Shown: positions 44,717-58,438, counted from the first letter of the stretch. The stretch is 64,000 nucleotides of DNA from Medicago truncatula (GCF_003473485.1 NC_053048.1:46140255-46204254), one strand, 5' to 3'. Program-made: numbers and translations. Notes: generated by a model from the letters alone, not told the origin.

Positions 44717-47700
44717 ATGATGGGGGGTGGAGGTAGTTCATCAATTTGGAGGAACAGTGATGCTGCTCAGATTTTTTCAAATTCTTTTCACCAAGAAGAT
44801 GATGAAGAAGCTCTTAAATGGGCTGCAATTCAGAAACTTCCTACTTTTGAACGTTTGAGGAAAGGTTTGCTTACTTCACTTCAAGGGGAAGCCACCGAGG
44901 TTGATGTTGAGAAGCTTGGGTTGCAAGTAAGAAAAGATTTGCTTGAAAGACTTGTTAGACTTGCTGAAGAGGACAATGAGAAGTTTCTGCTCAAACTTAA
45001 GGATCGCATGGACAGGTTCAAATTCAATTTTATTTTGTTCCTCAGGGGATGTTAAAAGAGTGCTTTTAAAATACACTAATTTCTTTGCTTATCATTCTTT
45101 TCTTGTTCATTGATGATATCAGAGTTGGAATTGATCTTCCTACCATAGAGGTTCGATTCGAGCATTTGAATATCGAAGCAGAAGCTCATGTAGGAAGCAT
45201 ATCTTTGCCTACCTTCACTAACTTCATGGTTAATATAGTAGAGGTAAAGTACTAAAATTTGAAAATAGTACTAACTTGCTATGTGATTTTTTTTATATTG
45301 AAGGGGATTCTAACTAAACATTTTGGTTTCTGTTTTTTTTACATTTTAATTAACTTTAAAGAGTCTATTGAACTCTCTTCATGTACTTCCAAGTAGAAAG
45401 CAACGTCTAAATATTCTCAAGGATGTTAGTGGAATAATAAAGCCTTCAAGGTATCAATACATTTACTGTTCCATTCATTGATTTCTCTAGGCACCTTTTG
45501 AACAAATATAACTAATTTCAATTTGCTTTTTTTTTTTCCTTCAGAATGACGTTGCTTTTGGGCCCTCCAAGTTCTGGAAAAACGACACTCCTTTTGGCTT
45601 TGGCCGGAAAACTTGATCCAAAATTGAAGGTTAGAACATTAAAACGAAGATGAACACACCTCTCTCTTATCTATGTTTTCTATTTTATCTATAGTTTCCA
45701 ATCTAACTAGATCTATAGCTAAAATACTAATAATGTGTGACTTGACTTCATGATCAGTTTTCTGGAAGGGTGACTTATAATGGTCATGAGATGAGTGAAT
45801 TTGTCCCCCAAAGAACTGCTGCTTATGTGGATCAAAATGATCTTCACATTGGAGAATTGACTGTTAGAGAAACATTGGCCTTCTCGGCAAGAGTCCAAGG
45901 AGTTGGACCTCAATATGGTTGGTCTACAAGATTTCTTTATACTTATATTCATTATTGAATACACAAGCTGAAGTATTAAGGCTTTCTTTCAATAAACAGC
46001 TTAATTAATCGCTTATATAATAAATGTTTAATATTGTAAAAAATAATCTTAGCATGTAATCGATTATGTATAAGCTATTTCAGTAACAAAAGATAGAGTC
46101 AAACTGTTTTCATATAAGCTGTTTTCAAAAGCTATCCTGACGACCTTATGGAAATAAGCTGAAAGCAACTTATGGACATGTCATAAACTGTTTCCATGAA
46201 CTCTACCAAACAGTCTCACAAGTAATTATTCCAGTAGATAAGTTCAAACAAGCCCTAAATTAGAAAGTTTTGACCACGTGTAATATTGTTGACATTCTGC
46301 AGACTTGCTAGCAGAATTGTCCAGAAGAGAAAAAGATGCAAATATCAAGCCTGATCCAGATATTGATGTGTACATGAAAGTAATATAAAATTTCTTTTCA
46401 ACTCAGTGGATCATTTATTTATTTTCCATACAGATATATATTACTGATATTAAAGTGGCTGTCATTATGATTCATAATGCTCACAGGTTGTAGCAATTGA
46501 AGGCCAGAAGGAAAATTTGATAACAGATTATGTCCTAAGGGTAAAGTAATTTATACTTTCATATCTAATCTCACCATAACTACATTTTAATATTATGTTT
46601 TGAAGTCTCTCTTGTTTCTTTGCTATACATTTGTAGGTTTTGGGACTAGAGATATGTGCTGATACTGTTGTGGGAAATGCAATGATAAGAGGTATCTCTG
46701 GCGGACAAAAGAAACGCCTTACAACAGGTAAAACAAATCTGATTTAAATCTAACACGCGTTGTGATTAATTACGTCAATAAACTGATTATTAGGAATCTA
46801 TAGGGGAGATGTTGGTTGGACCAACTAAAGCTTTATTCATGGATGAAATATCTACTGGTTTGGATAGCTCAACAACTTTTCAAATTGTGAATTCAATGAA
46901 GCAATATGTCCACATTCTCAAAGGAACCGCGGTGATCTCACTCCTGCAGCCGCCACCAGAAACTTACAATCTATTCGACGACATTATTCTACTCTCTGAT
47001 AGTCACATTATATACCAAGGTCCTCGGGAACACGTGCTTGAATTTTTCAAATCAATTGGTTTTAAATGTCCAAATAGGAAAGGAGTGGCAGATTTTTTGC
47101 AAGAAGTGAGTGTCATTGTGTCTTCTCTCATTTTTATATAAACAAAGTTTCATTTATCTATAATATACGATAGCAATTTAAATTTTTCTATGGAAATTAT
47201 TATGTTATAGGTGACATCAAGGAAAGATCAAGAGCAGTACTGGCAACACAAAGATCAACAATATAGATTTGTCACAGCTGAAGAGTTTTCTGAGGCATTT
47301 CAATCATTTCATGTTTGCAGAAGACTTGGTGATGAACTTGGTACTGAATTTGACAAGTCTAAGAGCCACCCAGCCGCTTTGACAACAAAGAAATATGGAG
47401 TTGGAAAATTTGAACTGTTAAAAGCTTGTTCATCAAGAGAATATTTACTTATGAAGCGCAATTCATTTGTCTACATCTTCCAGCTTTGCCAAGTAAGTTT
47501 GGAAATGAGAAATTTCCATTTTTAACATTATGTTCTGACCTCAAATCTGTTGTATTGTTTTATTTATTTAAAATATATACAGCAAGCTTGTTCATCAAGA
47601 GAATATCGACTGTGGGAATTGTGTATGCCCTCTATCCCCAAGTCATGCGGGGCATTTTTGGTGTATGGATCACATTAAATATCATATAATACTACTAAAA

Positions 47701-50700
47701 TCCATCATTGATGACTTCCTTCTCATTTTAGCTTGCTGTAATGGCAATGATAGCCATGACCGTCTTCCTCCGAACAGAAATGCGCAAAGATTCTGTGGCG
47801 CATGGAGGTATATATGTAGGTGCGTTGTTCTTTGGCGTCGTTGTGATCATGTTTATTGGAATGGCTGAACTTTCCATGGTAGTTTCAAGGCTTCCTATTT
47901 TCTACAAGCAAAGGGGGTGCCTTTTTTTCCCTCCATGGGCATATTCTCTTCCTTCGTGGATCCTAAAAATCCCCTTGACTTGTTTGGAAGTGGCTGTTTG
48001 GGTATTTCTCACTTACTATGTCATTGGTTTTGATCCATATATTGGAAGGTAAGGGTCATATGTGTTTATAAGTCCCAGTGTACTTGTGATTTGTGCCGAG
48101 TATGGATAAACAGTTTAATTAAGCACTTAAAGCATAAGCGCTAATGTATAAGCTATTTCTACAATAAGATTAAATAAATAGAAGTCAAATTGTTTTCGTA
48201 AGCTCTTCTAAAGAGTCTCTTGTATGTGTTTATGTCAGTAGATAAACTCAAATAAGCCAATACAATCAAGCCCTTGATATATTATTTTTCCCTTGTATCA
48301 TTGTCTATTCTTATCTTACTAAACAAATAATGATATGCATTTGTCTATATACTTCCTAATGCAGATTTTTCAGACAATACCTTATTCTTGTACTAGTACA
48401 CCAGATGGCTGCTGCATTGTTCAGATTCGTTGCAGCAGTTGGGAGGGACATGACAGTGGCTCTAACATTTGTATCATTTGCAATTGCCATCCTTTTTTCA
48501 ATGAGTGGTTTTGTTCTATCAAAAGGTACTATAATAATTACGGATACAAAACAAAAAAAACAATCACAGTGTTTGTCTCACTATGTTCTATACTAAGATT
48601 TCTCTCTTTTCTTTGCTTTATGCTGCTCATAGACAGTATAAAAAAATGGTGGATTTGGGGATTTTGGATATCACCTTTGATGTATGGACAAAATGCCATG
48701 GTAATTAATGAGTTCCTTGGGAATAAATGGAAACATGTAAGTCTTTTACTATTTCATATTCATATGTTCATTTTCTCTGACTTCCTTATCATATAAATCA
48801 TCTTGTGTACCACCAAGGTCTGGTGCAAGTGCTTGGTTCGTTGTGTGTGTGAGTGTTGTAAACTCCAGAGTACCGAATTTAATTCTTACTCATCAAAAAA
48901 TATAAATAGTCTGATGATTTTGATATGATTTCTTATGAAAGGTTCTTCCTAACTCAACCGAATCACTAGGAGTTGAAGTTTTGAAATCTCGCAGTTTCTT
49001 TACTGAGACATATTGGTATTGGATATGTGTTGGTGCTTTGATTGGATATACATTACTTTTCAACTTTGGATATATCCTTGCTCTCACTTTCTTGAATCGT
49101 GAGTATCTTCACCTTAGATGTATGATAAAACAGATGAGACTACAGTTCGTGTACTGATAATCTTCAAAATTGATCATGTAGCACTTGGGAAGCATCAAAC
49201 TGTTATTCCAGATGAATCTCAAAGCAATGAGCAAATTGGTGGTAGCCGGAAAAGAACTAATGTATTGAAATTCATAAAGGAAAGTTTTTCAAAGCTCTCA
49301 AACAAAGGTACTTTCATCTCATAACTACCGACAATGTAGTAAGGTCTACTCTTTGTACCAAAATATAAGCAAAAAAGACCAACTTTTATGCTATTATTGT
49401 GTTGTTTCAAAAAATTAATCTTTTCCAAAGTAAAATTAAATGCAAATTGTATTCAATTTGTTCTCCTTTCTATTTTCTCGATAATGTGAATTTCTTAACA
49501 TGAAGTATTGAACATAACAACACACCACAAACTTTGATGGTATTGAATGATTTTCGGTCTTATACGGTTTTTTGTTGTCCAGTCCTTCATTTTTTAGCAG
49601 ATCAAATCAAACGCACCCTAAGAGTCTAGATGAGTAATTTTTTATTTTCAATTCACATAACATTATGGATAACATTGGAGCTACTTCACAGTGAAAAAAG
49701 GAGAAAGTAGAAGTGGAAGCATCTCTCCTAGTAGACAAGAAATAATTGCTGCGGAAACAAATCATAGTAGGAAAAAGGGAATGGTTCTTCCTTTTGAACC
49801 ACATTCTATAACCTTTGATGAAGTTACATATTCTATAGACATGCCGCAGGTAATCTAGAAACCAATTGAATAAAAAGTTAAATTTCGATACACTGTCAAT
49901 GTAAAAAGCAAATCACACTCAATTACATGAGTAACTTTAGGAATAGTTATTGTTAACAATATAGCTACAAAATAAAGAAAGAATGCAAAATAAATAAAGA
50001 GAGAATGGGAACAACAATGGAGGCAAGGGTTTCATAGAATAGCATTAACTTGACATTACAAAAGGTTACAGGAGAATATATATATAAATCCTAATGGGCT
50101 GCTAACTTAAGAGAATATATATAAAAAACAATGGGCTCTGTTATCATGGTTTTTGGGTGCCAAGCCATTAATTGGACTTGAACCTTTTGACCGTTGATAT
50201 CTCTCTTTTTTCTTGGGAAGGGCAAAATTGAGAAAAAACCCTTAGATTCTAAGTTCGGGGGTCGTTTTCGCTACGGGAAGGTGTTAGGCACCCGGAGCGA
50301 TTATGGTATTCCATAAGAACCGTTCTCCTAAGCTTATTTCTACGCTTTATTTTTATTGCCTACTTTATTGAAAGAAGTTTTATTTGAGTGAAGAATGGAG
50401 GTGAGAAGAAGTAGAATTTTATTTTATTTCGGCTTGGAGGGGTTAAAGTCCCTTGCCTACGTACCGTTTTACGGGATCAAAACCGGCGTAGTTCTTGCTA
50501 AAAAGACTTGTTGTTTTTTTGTTTTAATTGTTTGATTTTAAATTTTGAAAATGATTTTGAAGAAGGGGATTGAGAGGCTTCATGAGCATTAGAGTATGAA
50601 AAAGTGAGGGTTTGTTTAGTGATTTTGCAAAAAGGTCTAAATGATTAGACTTATTTGAGAATTTTATTAAGAAAATAAAAGGTGAAAAGTTGTTGGAGTT

Positions 50701-53700
50701 TTGACTCCATTTTTATGAAAAATATTTGAAGCGAGTTTGTTTGCATATTTTTTGGAAAAAAGTTGAATTTTCTCTAAGTGTTTAAACCTAAGCATTCATC
50801 TAACCGTGCAATCCTAGGCATACATCTACACACGCAATCCTAGGCATACATCTAGGGTGAGTGTGTGCGTGCCGGTGCGCCATAGTGTCCATAGTCCATA
50901 TTACAAGAATTGCCTAAATACATTCTATGGCCTCTTTGCCAAGCTACAAACCAATGATAACAAATTACATCACCGAATGAATTAAAACTTGCAAAAATAA
51001 AGGCTAAGCTAAAAAAAGTGGTGGAGATAGTGAAATGCTATGAAATGTATGGCACATGAAATGAAATGGTTAGTAATCATAAAGCACAAAATAGTAGGAA
51101 ATAAACAACAAGAAATTGCATAAGAATGGCAAAAAGGAAGTAATAAAGTGGTAAAAACCTAAGAAAATTTGATATGATACCTAAATGTGCTTGTGACCCA
51201 TAATTCTCACATTATGGCAATTTTGAAAGAGATTTTGTTTCAAATCATGATGTGAAATTAATAGAGACACATGCAAGCAAAGTATCACACCAAATTCATA
51301 GAGGAATTTGACACTTTATTCCTTAAGACAAACACTTGTTGCTTGCAAAACAAGAAATTTACAAAATCATATCCAAAAACAGCAAAAAAGGGCACATGAC
51401 CAGAGGCATATTCATCACAAGATTGGGTATCATTTATTCATGTCACATATCAAAGTGTCAAGAATAAAAACATAACCAAAATAATACCAAAAATGTAAAA
51501 ACACATGGAAATTAATTCATGCCATTTTACCATTTTTTTTACATGCAAAACACCATAGAAATACCAAAAATATATCAAGAAACAACTAGGATTTTTAGGA
51601 ATTTTTGTAAAAAAATGTGAGCAAGCAACAGGTTCAGATAGCAAGGAAAACAGTGCAAATAGCAAAAAAAACAAAAACGTAGAAAGAAACTTAAGCCCAA
51701 CCCAAAACCCACTGGGCCTGGATCATCCAAAGGCCTCAGGGGCGTTAGATTGATCCAGACCTAGATCTGACGGTTCAAAGCAAGCAGCGCATGGTAACAC
51801 AGATCAAGCACACGGAAGCAGAGCATCACAGCCATTCAAACGTAAAAACCCTAGATCCTACGGTCCAGGATGAAAACAAAATGAACCGGACCGGTTCAGG
51901 CGTCTATATAAGCATATGGACACCGGTCCAGTTCATTTCTTCCATCTCCCTCTCTCTCTAAACTTCTCTCTTCTCTCGCCTCTCTCTAAAAACTCACCGC
52001 CGGTGAGGATGAAGCTACGGCGGAGACCTTGAAGGTCCGCCGGAAACTTCATCTTCTCCGGCGAGCCTATGAACTCTCCGGTGACCTAACTTTCCAGAAT
52101 TCAAAGATTTTCACATCAAACGATTCGTCCTTTAACCCTAAACACGAATCCAGCAAAGATTTTCTCAAACACAGCTTGAAACGACGTAGATCTGAAAATC
52201 TTCGTACGGTTTTGAAACTAATTTTTTGATCTTTTTTGAAAGAAAACGTTTATACCTTTAAGGATCTACATCGTTTCGTCGTTCATCACTTCTCTGGTGC
52301 TTGTTCTTGCTTTCAAAACTTGGATCCTTATGGATCTAGGTTTTGGTGTTTACGGTTATGACTTTATCTTTGTGATTCTGGAAAATTTAGATCTGTTTGT
52401 TCGTTTTCATGCAGGTTTAACCGTGATTATAACTTTTTAAAGAGAAAAATGAGTTTTACCTGAGTTTTGGTTGAAACTTTTGATAGAGAAAATCTTCGGA
52501 AAACTTGAATGTTCTTTGACGAATCTTTGATTTTCTCTGGACCGAAAATAAATCGGTTTACCGGTTCTGTTTCTTCATCTTCTCCGATTCCTTCTCTACT
52601 TCTCTCTCTGTGATTACGTGCTTGAGCTTGCTTCTTGCTTCTTAGATCCGCGTGAGAGAATTCCTGTGATCAGTGCTTGAGCTTGCTTCAATGTGAGCTC
52701 GCACTTAGAATTGCAGGAGAATCTTCAATCCAGTGATGAAGATTCACACGAATCTCTGAGGATTGATGTGAAATTCGTTGATTTCTGATGAACTTTTGAG
52801 TTTCTGGAAACGGTTAGGGTTTTGTGTTCTTGGTGTTCTTGAGGAATTCTGGGGAAATTTTCTGTTTTGATTCAATTGCTGAGAGAGAAAAATTGGATTT
52901 GTGTTTATGAGTTGGCGTGTGATTAATGGATCTCCGAATTATGTGGCACTGTGAACAGTATTTATAGCTGATGTGTGAGTGATTGGACCATTAGAAAGCT
53001 GACATGTGGCATTGGACTGAAAAAGGGGCGCTGCCCTGTAATTTGACTTGAAGGACCTGTTTGCAAATTTGAAAAATATATGGACTGGACTGAAAAATGA
53101 AAGTAAGGACTGAAATGAAATTAAAAACTGTTTGGACAAAAAATGCAATTTTGGGACCTCAATTGAGGGACCAAAATGCAATTAAAAATAAGATTGAATA
53201 AAAACGTAATTTGACCAAACGTAAAGCGAAACAAAAAATAAAATTGACAAAACGGACTAAAACGAACCAATGGCTTAAATGAGGTACTTCAAAGTAACCT
53301 CTCTATGCCGAAAATTTTGTGTGAAATGACCAAAATGCCCCTAGGGCTAAAAATGACCTAAACAGATTCAAATTGACTTGACACTGACTCAGATGCAAGT
53401 TTGAAATGAATTTAACAAGGTTTACTGATGAAATGTTAAAAAAAAAAAATCAATCTGAAAAGACTCAGAGACAGTCACAAGGATGAAAATGGGTCCCACT
53501 GCAGGAAATGACCAAAATACCCTTCTGTACGACTTTTTGCAAATTTTGAAATAAACTGTAGAAAAATCAGTGTAATGATTGAGAGACACTTTTGAATGAC
53601 TTACAAGACAAGTAAAGACATTTCGAAAGGTTTTATGCAAGAAAAACATAGGTAAAATGGTGATTGAAAATACTGCGAGGCAGAGACAATTTGAACTGTG

Positions 53701-56527
53701 CAGTTGAAATTTGATAATTGACAAAGTTTGAAATGAAATTGGGCCCAGTATTTTTAGGTCCAAAAACAGGGTATAACAGGCTCCTAACTTAGTAATATAA
53801 AAGTCCAAAGACTTAAGCTCAATACTTTATTATCTAACAGTTATAATTAAAGTTAAATATTTCTAATGGTCTGACAGTTATAATTGATTGATAGTAAAAA
53901 ATGTTTCAAACGAATTATGTTTAGGAATTGAATCCCAAAATAAATTGGAAAAAATTATCATATTGAACTTTCAAACCACTGTTGTGAAGTAGATATTATC
54001 AAATACTTGGACTGGATTTGCAGGAAATGAAAAACCGAGGCGTTCTTGAAGATAAGTTAGTTCTTTTAAAGGGTGTAAGTGGAGCTTTCAGACCAGGTGT
54101 TCTCACGGCTCTGATGGGCATCACTGGTGCTGGAAAAACAACTCTAATGGATGTGCTTTCTGGTAGAAAAACCGGTGGATATATTGGTGGGAACATCACA
54201 ATTTCCGGCTATCCAAAAAAGCAAGAAACCTTTGCAAGAATTTCTGGATACTGTGAGCAAACTGATATCCATTCTCCTTATGTTACTGTCTATGAATCTT
54301 TGCTCTATCCAACATGGCTCCGGTTGTCCCCAGACATCAATGCTGAAACCAGAAAGGTTAGTACTTTAATCACTTGAGATTTTACCATTCATTGGAATTA
54401 TTATGTTTAAGTTTGAAAATGACTTATACTTGAAGATGTTCGTTGAGGAAGTCATGGAACTTGTGGAACTGAAACCACTGCGAAATGCATTAGTAGGACT
54501 TCCTGGTGTTTGCGGTCTCTCAATGGAGCAGCGCAAAAGGCTGACTGTTGCAGTTGAGTTGGTTGCTAATCCTTCAATAATATTCATGGATGAACCAACT
54601 TCTGGGCTAGATGCAAGGGCTGCAGCAGTTGTGATGAGAACAGTTAGAAACACAGTAGATACAGGAAGAACAGTTGTTTGTACAATCCACCAGCCTAGCA
54701 TTGATATATTTGAATCTTTTGATGAGGTGAAAAATAAAAAGTTGAAAACTCAAAGAAATTAAAAAAAAAATTGTCTGTTCTCTTCCATTACAATATATCA
54801 AGTTTCTAATTTTTTCTCATAATAAAATGCAGCTTTTGCTACTTAAGCAAGGAGGGCAAGAGATATATGTGGGCCCACTTGGACATAATTCTTCCAATTT
54901 AATCAATCACTTTGAGGTAGGTAGAATATATATGTATATAGACAATGATAAGTATGGAATTGATTTCAATTTTATGCTTCAAATTATTATCTTCTTGTTA
55001 ACATTTCAAAATGTACACACTTGTCTTGAAGGGAATCCAAGGTGTTAGAAAGATCAAAGACGGTTATAATCCAGCAACATGGATGTTGGAAGTCACAACT
55101 TCATCTAAAGAAAGGGAATTGGGGATTGATTTTGCAGAGTTGTACAAAAATTCAGAGTTATACAGGTATTTTCACTGGTACCCACAATCTAATCAAACTA
55201 TAGAAATGGAAAATAATCTACTATAATTGTTTCAGGATAAACAAAGCACTTGTCAAAGAATTGAGTGCTCCAGCACCTTGTTCAAAAGATCTCTATTTTC
55301 CTTCACAGTACTCGAGATCCTTTTTTACACAATGTATGGCTTGCTTATGGAAACAACATTGGTCTTATTGGCGCAATCCTGAATATAATGCCATAAGATT
55401 TCTGTACTCAACCGCCGTGGCTGTTTTGCTTGGAAGCATGTTTTGGGACCTTGGCTCCAAAATGTAAATTCAAATTGGAAAACTAGAATTTTTTACGGCT
55501 TCAAACTCTTGAATTTGTAAAATTTCATTTCATTATTGCAGTGAAAAGGAGCAAGATCTTTTTAATGCCATGGGGTCCATGTATTCTGCTGTTATCCTAA
55601 TTGGCGTCATGAATTGTAATTCAGTGCAGCCGGTGGTTGTTGTTGAAAGAACGGTCTTTTATAGAGAAAGAGCAGCCGGAATGTATTCTACTTTTCCATA
55701 TGCGTTTGGGCAGGCAAGTATCCTTACCAATTTATAAAATATATCTTCTGGTACCAAGATTAATGACTTTAATATCGTAAGAACATAACAAAAAACAGTT
55801 AATTATCTTGCATTGCAGGTTTTGATAGAGCTCCCATATGTTTTTGTACAAGCTGTGGTCTATGGCATTATAGTGTATGCGATGATTGGTTTGGAGTGGT
55901 CTGTGGTTAAATTTTCGTATTTCCTATTCTTCATGTATTTCACCTTCCTCTACTACACCTACTATGGGATGATGTCGGTGGCCTTGACCCCAAACAATCA
56001 CATATCCATTATAGTTTCCTCAGCATTCTACTCAATATGGAATCTCTTCTCAGGATTCATAGTCCCAAGACCAGTAAGTTTTTACTTCCTCAAATTCTTA
56101 GTGCATTTTAATTTCATATTTTTTATTTTTAAGGTTTCAGTTCAATAGTAAGAGTCTGACTTTGTAACCTCAAAGGATAGTCAGAGATGGTTGTAAAATA
56201 GTAATTAGTGTCATTTTAATTAATAATAGTCTGATTTTTCTTGGTGAGTTTGGTTAACAGAGTATTCCAGTGTGGTGGAGGTGGTACAGTTGGGCAAATC
56301 CAATAGCGTGGAGTTTGTATGGATTGGTGGCTTCACAATATGGAGATGTAAAACAAAACATTGAAACCAGTGATGGAAGACAAACAGTGGAAGAATTTTT
56401 GAGAAATTACTTTGGTTTCAAGCATGATTTTCTAGGAGTGGTTGCTCTTGTCAATGTTGCATTTCCAATAGCATTTGCTTTGGTGTTTGCCATAGCAATC
56501 AAGATGTTTAATTTCCAAAGGCGTTAA
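44717..56527 (+). CDS. PDR-type full-size ABCG transporter, copy 2, complete, 24 exons
   Basis: Exons: 44717-45015, 45123-45243, 45362-45450, 45545-45629, 45758-45917, 46303-46379, 46487-46540, 46637-46727, 46804-47105, 47211-47492, 47732-48048, 48365-48525, 48633-48736, 48942-49098, 49182-49307, 49692-49849, 54024-54356, 54436-54726, 54833-54916, 55032-55165, 55236-55463, 55542-55713, 55819-56073, 56261-56527. They join in frame to 4347 nt, 1448 aa; every exon but the first has the same length as in copy 1. Exon 1 is four codons shorter ([11 protein letters not shown]). The domain plan and Walker motifs equal copy 1, but the NBD2 signature region reads [12 protein letters not shown] instead of [12 protein letters not shown], and VCRRLG replaces VGRRLG in the linker. 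Intron 16 is 4.17 kb because of a solo LTR (50139-53778). The GC donor at 55714 is shared with copy 1. No stop or frameshift is seen, so it is likely functional if the long intron is spliced. Confidence 0.94.
47584..47606 (+). repeat. Exon-10 fragment echoed in intron 10 of PDR copy 2
   Basis: AAGCTTGTTCATCAAGAGAA plus TAT (23 nt) is identical to exon 10 at 47422-47444. Copy 1 has a more decayed version near 36330-36350. Intron 10 of copy 3 has no such block. Confidence 0.75.
49340..49620. mobile_element. Remnants of the intron-15 Stowaway and Tourist MITEs in PDR copy 2
   Basis: Interior Stowaway sequence (ACCAACTTTTATGCTATTAT) survives, but its left terminus and, by a second deletion of about 90 bp, its right terminus together with the Tourist left terminus are gone. 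The Tourist right end (AATCAAACGCACCC) remains. Confidence 0.8.
50139..53778 (+). mobile_element. Solo LTR, 3640 bp, in intron 16 of PDR copy 2
   Basis: Begins TGTTATCATGG and ends GGTATAACA (short inverted TGTTAT/ATAACA), with the 5-bp duplication GGCTC on both sides (50134-50138 and 53779-53783). Copy 1 keeps the empty site (GGGCTGCTAAC at about 38937). No gag, protease, integrase or polymerase frame occurs within, and no internal LTR repeat was noticed, so a solo LTR left by LTR-LTR recombination fits best. A TATA box (TCTATATAAG, 51903-51912) followed by a CT-rich leader (CCATCTCCCTCTCTCTCT) marks a likely U3/R border on the plus strand. The length suggests a Ty3/gypsy Ogre/Tat-like family; that is inference. 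Confidence 0.85.
51903..51980 (+). promoter_or_regulatory. TATA box and pyrimidine-rich start region of the solo LTR
   Basis: TCTATATAAG is followed 30-40 bp later by a CT-repeat tract (TCTCTCTCTAAACTTCTCTC), the usual appearance of a plant retrotransposon Pol II start. It points in the same direction as the PDR gene that contains it. Confidence 0.55.
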
Positions 56528-57780
56528 GAACATTCGGATTTTTCTTTTTGTATAGGAGTTCCATCTAAAGAAGAAAATATCCCACAACCATTATTATATT
56601 TTCTTTATTACTAATTAAATATTGTATCATAGCTCGAGATTGGATAGTCTAAGTGACATGTGGTATGGCTTTTATACAGTTACATATGAAATTAGGATCT
56701 TTAGTTTGGTAAAAATATGGTATGCTGCATATTTTCACAAGGGCTTTGTTATCATGTCTGCCTGTTGATCTCGTTAATAACATTTTCCCTTACAATTATA
56801 CTGCATGAGAGTAGAATTGGATTGTGTGTGTGAGAGAGCGCACTTAAATGATCACAGAGAAACTTGGAGTTTGATGTTTGATTCTTAATTCTCGTAATAA
56901 TGAATGAAGCCATAAAATTTCTGCAGTATAGCATGTTCTAAACTCCTAATCTCTGCTTTAACACTTGACCTTGCAACCAATGTCTGATACTTTTAAACCT
57001 TGGTAAGAATCATCAAGTAGGCCTTATGGTCAAATTTTACAGAAATGAAATAGGTACACCAAAGAGAACAAACCAACAACAAAAAACAAATGCAAGAGAA
57101 CAGACAAACCAAAAGGTTAGTATACAAACCCTTGTTTGGATTTGTCACACTCTTACTTAGCAGATGTTGTTCCCCCTAATGCGGTCAGCACGTCTCTACT
57201 TTTCTAAAACTTTGAGAAAACATGAGAAAATCAGGAAAATACATGAGAAATCAGCAATGCTACAAATCTGTGTAATTTTTTTATTCTAAAATTCGAACAA
57301 ATGAAACAAAATTTCATATTTTAAAATCTAAACAATACTAGTGGTATAGAAAGAAAAGAAGAAAACAACTTGAAAACAAAATAATAGAGTAAATGTGTAC
57401 TAGCTTCTTGCTTATATGTTCAAAATTTGTTAAATGATATGAATTAGATGTGGATTTGATGAAAAATGAAGGACTGTAGGTTTTGGGGTTATTTTTTCAT
57501 GTTTAAATTATATGGGTTTAAACCACACAAATGGATTGTCCTGATTCTATAATCCGAAACATGACAGATTATAGAATTCAAAAAAGGTAATTTTGTTTAA
57601 AACAGAATTTTAAATCCGTAAATTTTATTATAAATATTAAATAATTGATTCTTCTTATGCTTGCAGGGAGGTGTGACAGTCCTATTTTAGTTACACTTTT
57701 CCGGTAAAAAAAGAAGGATAACACCAAAGTTTATCTACCAAAATCCATTAGGATTAGGGCCTTACCTATATTTCATTTCA
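56528..57780. other. 3' flank of PDR copy 2 and intergenic
   Basis: The first 600 bp match the copy 1 flank; from 57125 the sequence is unique in the window and shows no gene. Confidence 0.5.
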
Positions 57781-57917
57781 TTTCATTTTTCCATTTGTGC
57801 ATCAACTTGAAAGTTATACACTTAAAATGGTGAGGCAGCGAAACTTTCTAAGACACCGTTATAGCGAGATGGCAAGGCAGCAAAACAACGTGACGGTGAG
57901 ACAGAGAAAGTAATGAA

Positions 57918-58016
57918 AAATGCTAACAAGTGTTCTAAAATATTCTTTAAAGAGAAGAGAAAAAAAAAACTTATGTCTAGAAAAATAATGTAATTATCAA
58001 TTAAGGTACTTGTTAG
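57918..58016. mobile_element. MITE-like copy, ATGCTAACAAGTG family
   Basis: AATGCTAACAAGTGTTCTAA on the left and GTACTTGTTAGCAT on the right are inverted matches enclosing about 70 bp. Confidence 0.55.
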
Positions 58017-58190
58017 CATCAGCATCAATCTTGCTACCTGTTCCATAGATACGACATGACTTTACCCCATGGCGGCAAGATATTGAAATCTCAGTAATAG
58101 AGAAAGATATACAATGATTTGAAAGAACCATACTGAAAATAGGATATACAATGATTTGTTGAATGAAACCATTTTTCGCTTGAAATAAGG

Positions 58191-58345
58191 GTCATGCTAA
58201 CCAGTATTCTTGTCTCCGGCACACTGGTTAAGGAAGTCAAAAAATTAAGTTTTGAGTTGAAAATTGGACTTTTTAAACTTTTCAATGCATATACTACTAT
58301 ATTTGATTCCTTAACCGGTGCCTCTGGGACACTTGTTAGCATTTT
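58191..58345. mobile_element. MITE-like element with GCTAACCAGT...ACTTGTTAGCAT ends
   Basis: Left ATGCTAACCAGTATTCTTGT with CACTGGTTAAGGAA; right TTCCTTAACCGGTGCCTCTG with ACACTTGTTAGCAT. The paired internal blocks (TGGTTAAGGAA/TTCCTTAACC) mirror each other, like the element at 21772-21950. Confidence 0.6.
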
Positions 58346-58438
58346 CTTTAAAATAAATAGACTATTGTATTGGTCTTTGTACCAAATAAAAAAAATTAAA
58401 AAAAAGAACACTGGATTAACACAAGCAGCATCTAAGAA

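Noticed and set aside
50139-53778. Insert as a complete retrotransposon or a non-autonomous LARD with two LTRs
   Set aside because: I saw no internal repeat of the 5' end and no polymerase or gag coding; the outer TG/CA ends and single target duplication fit one LTR. A dot plot would settle it.
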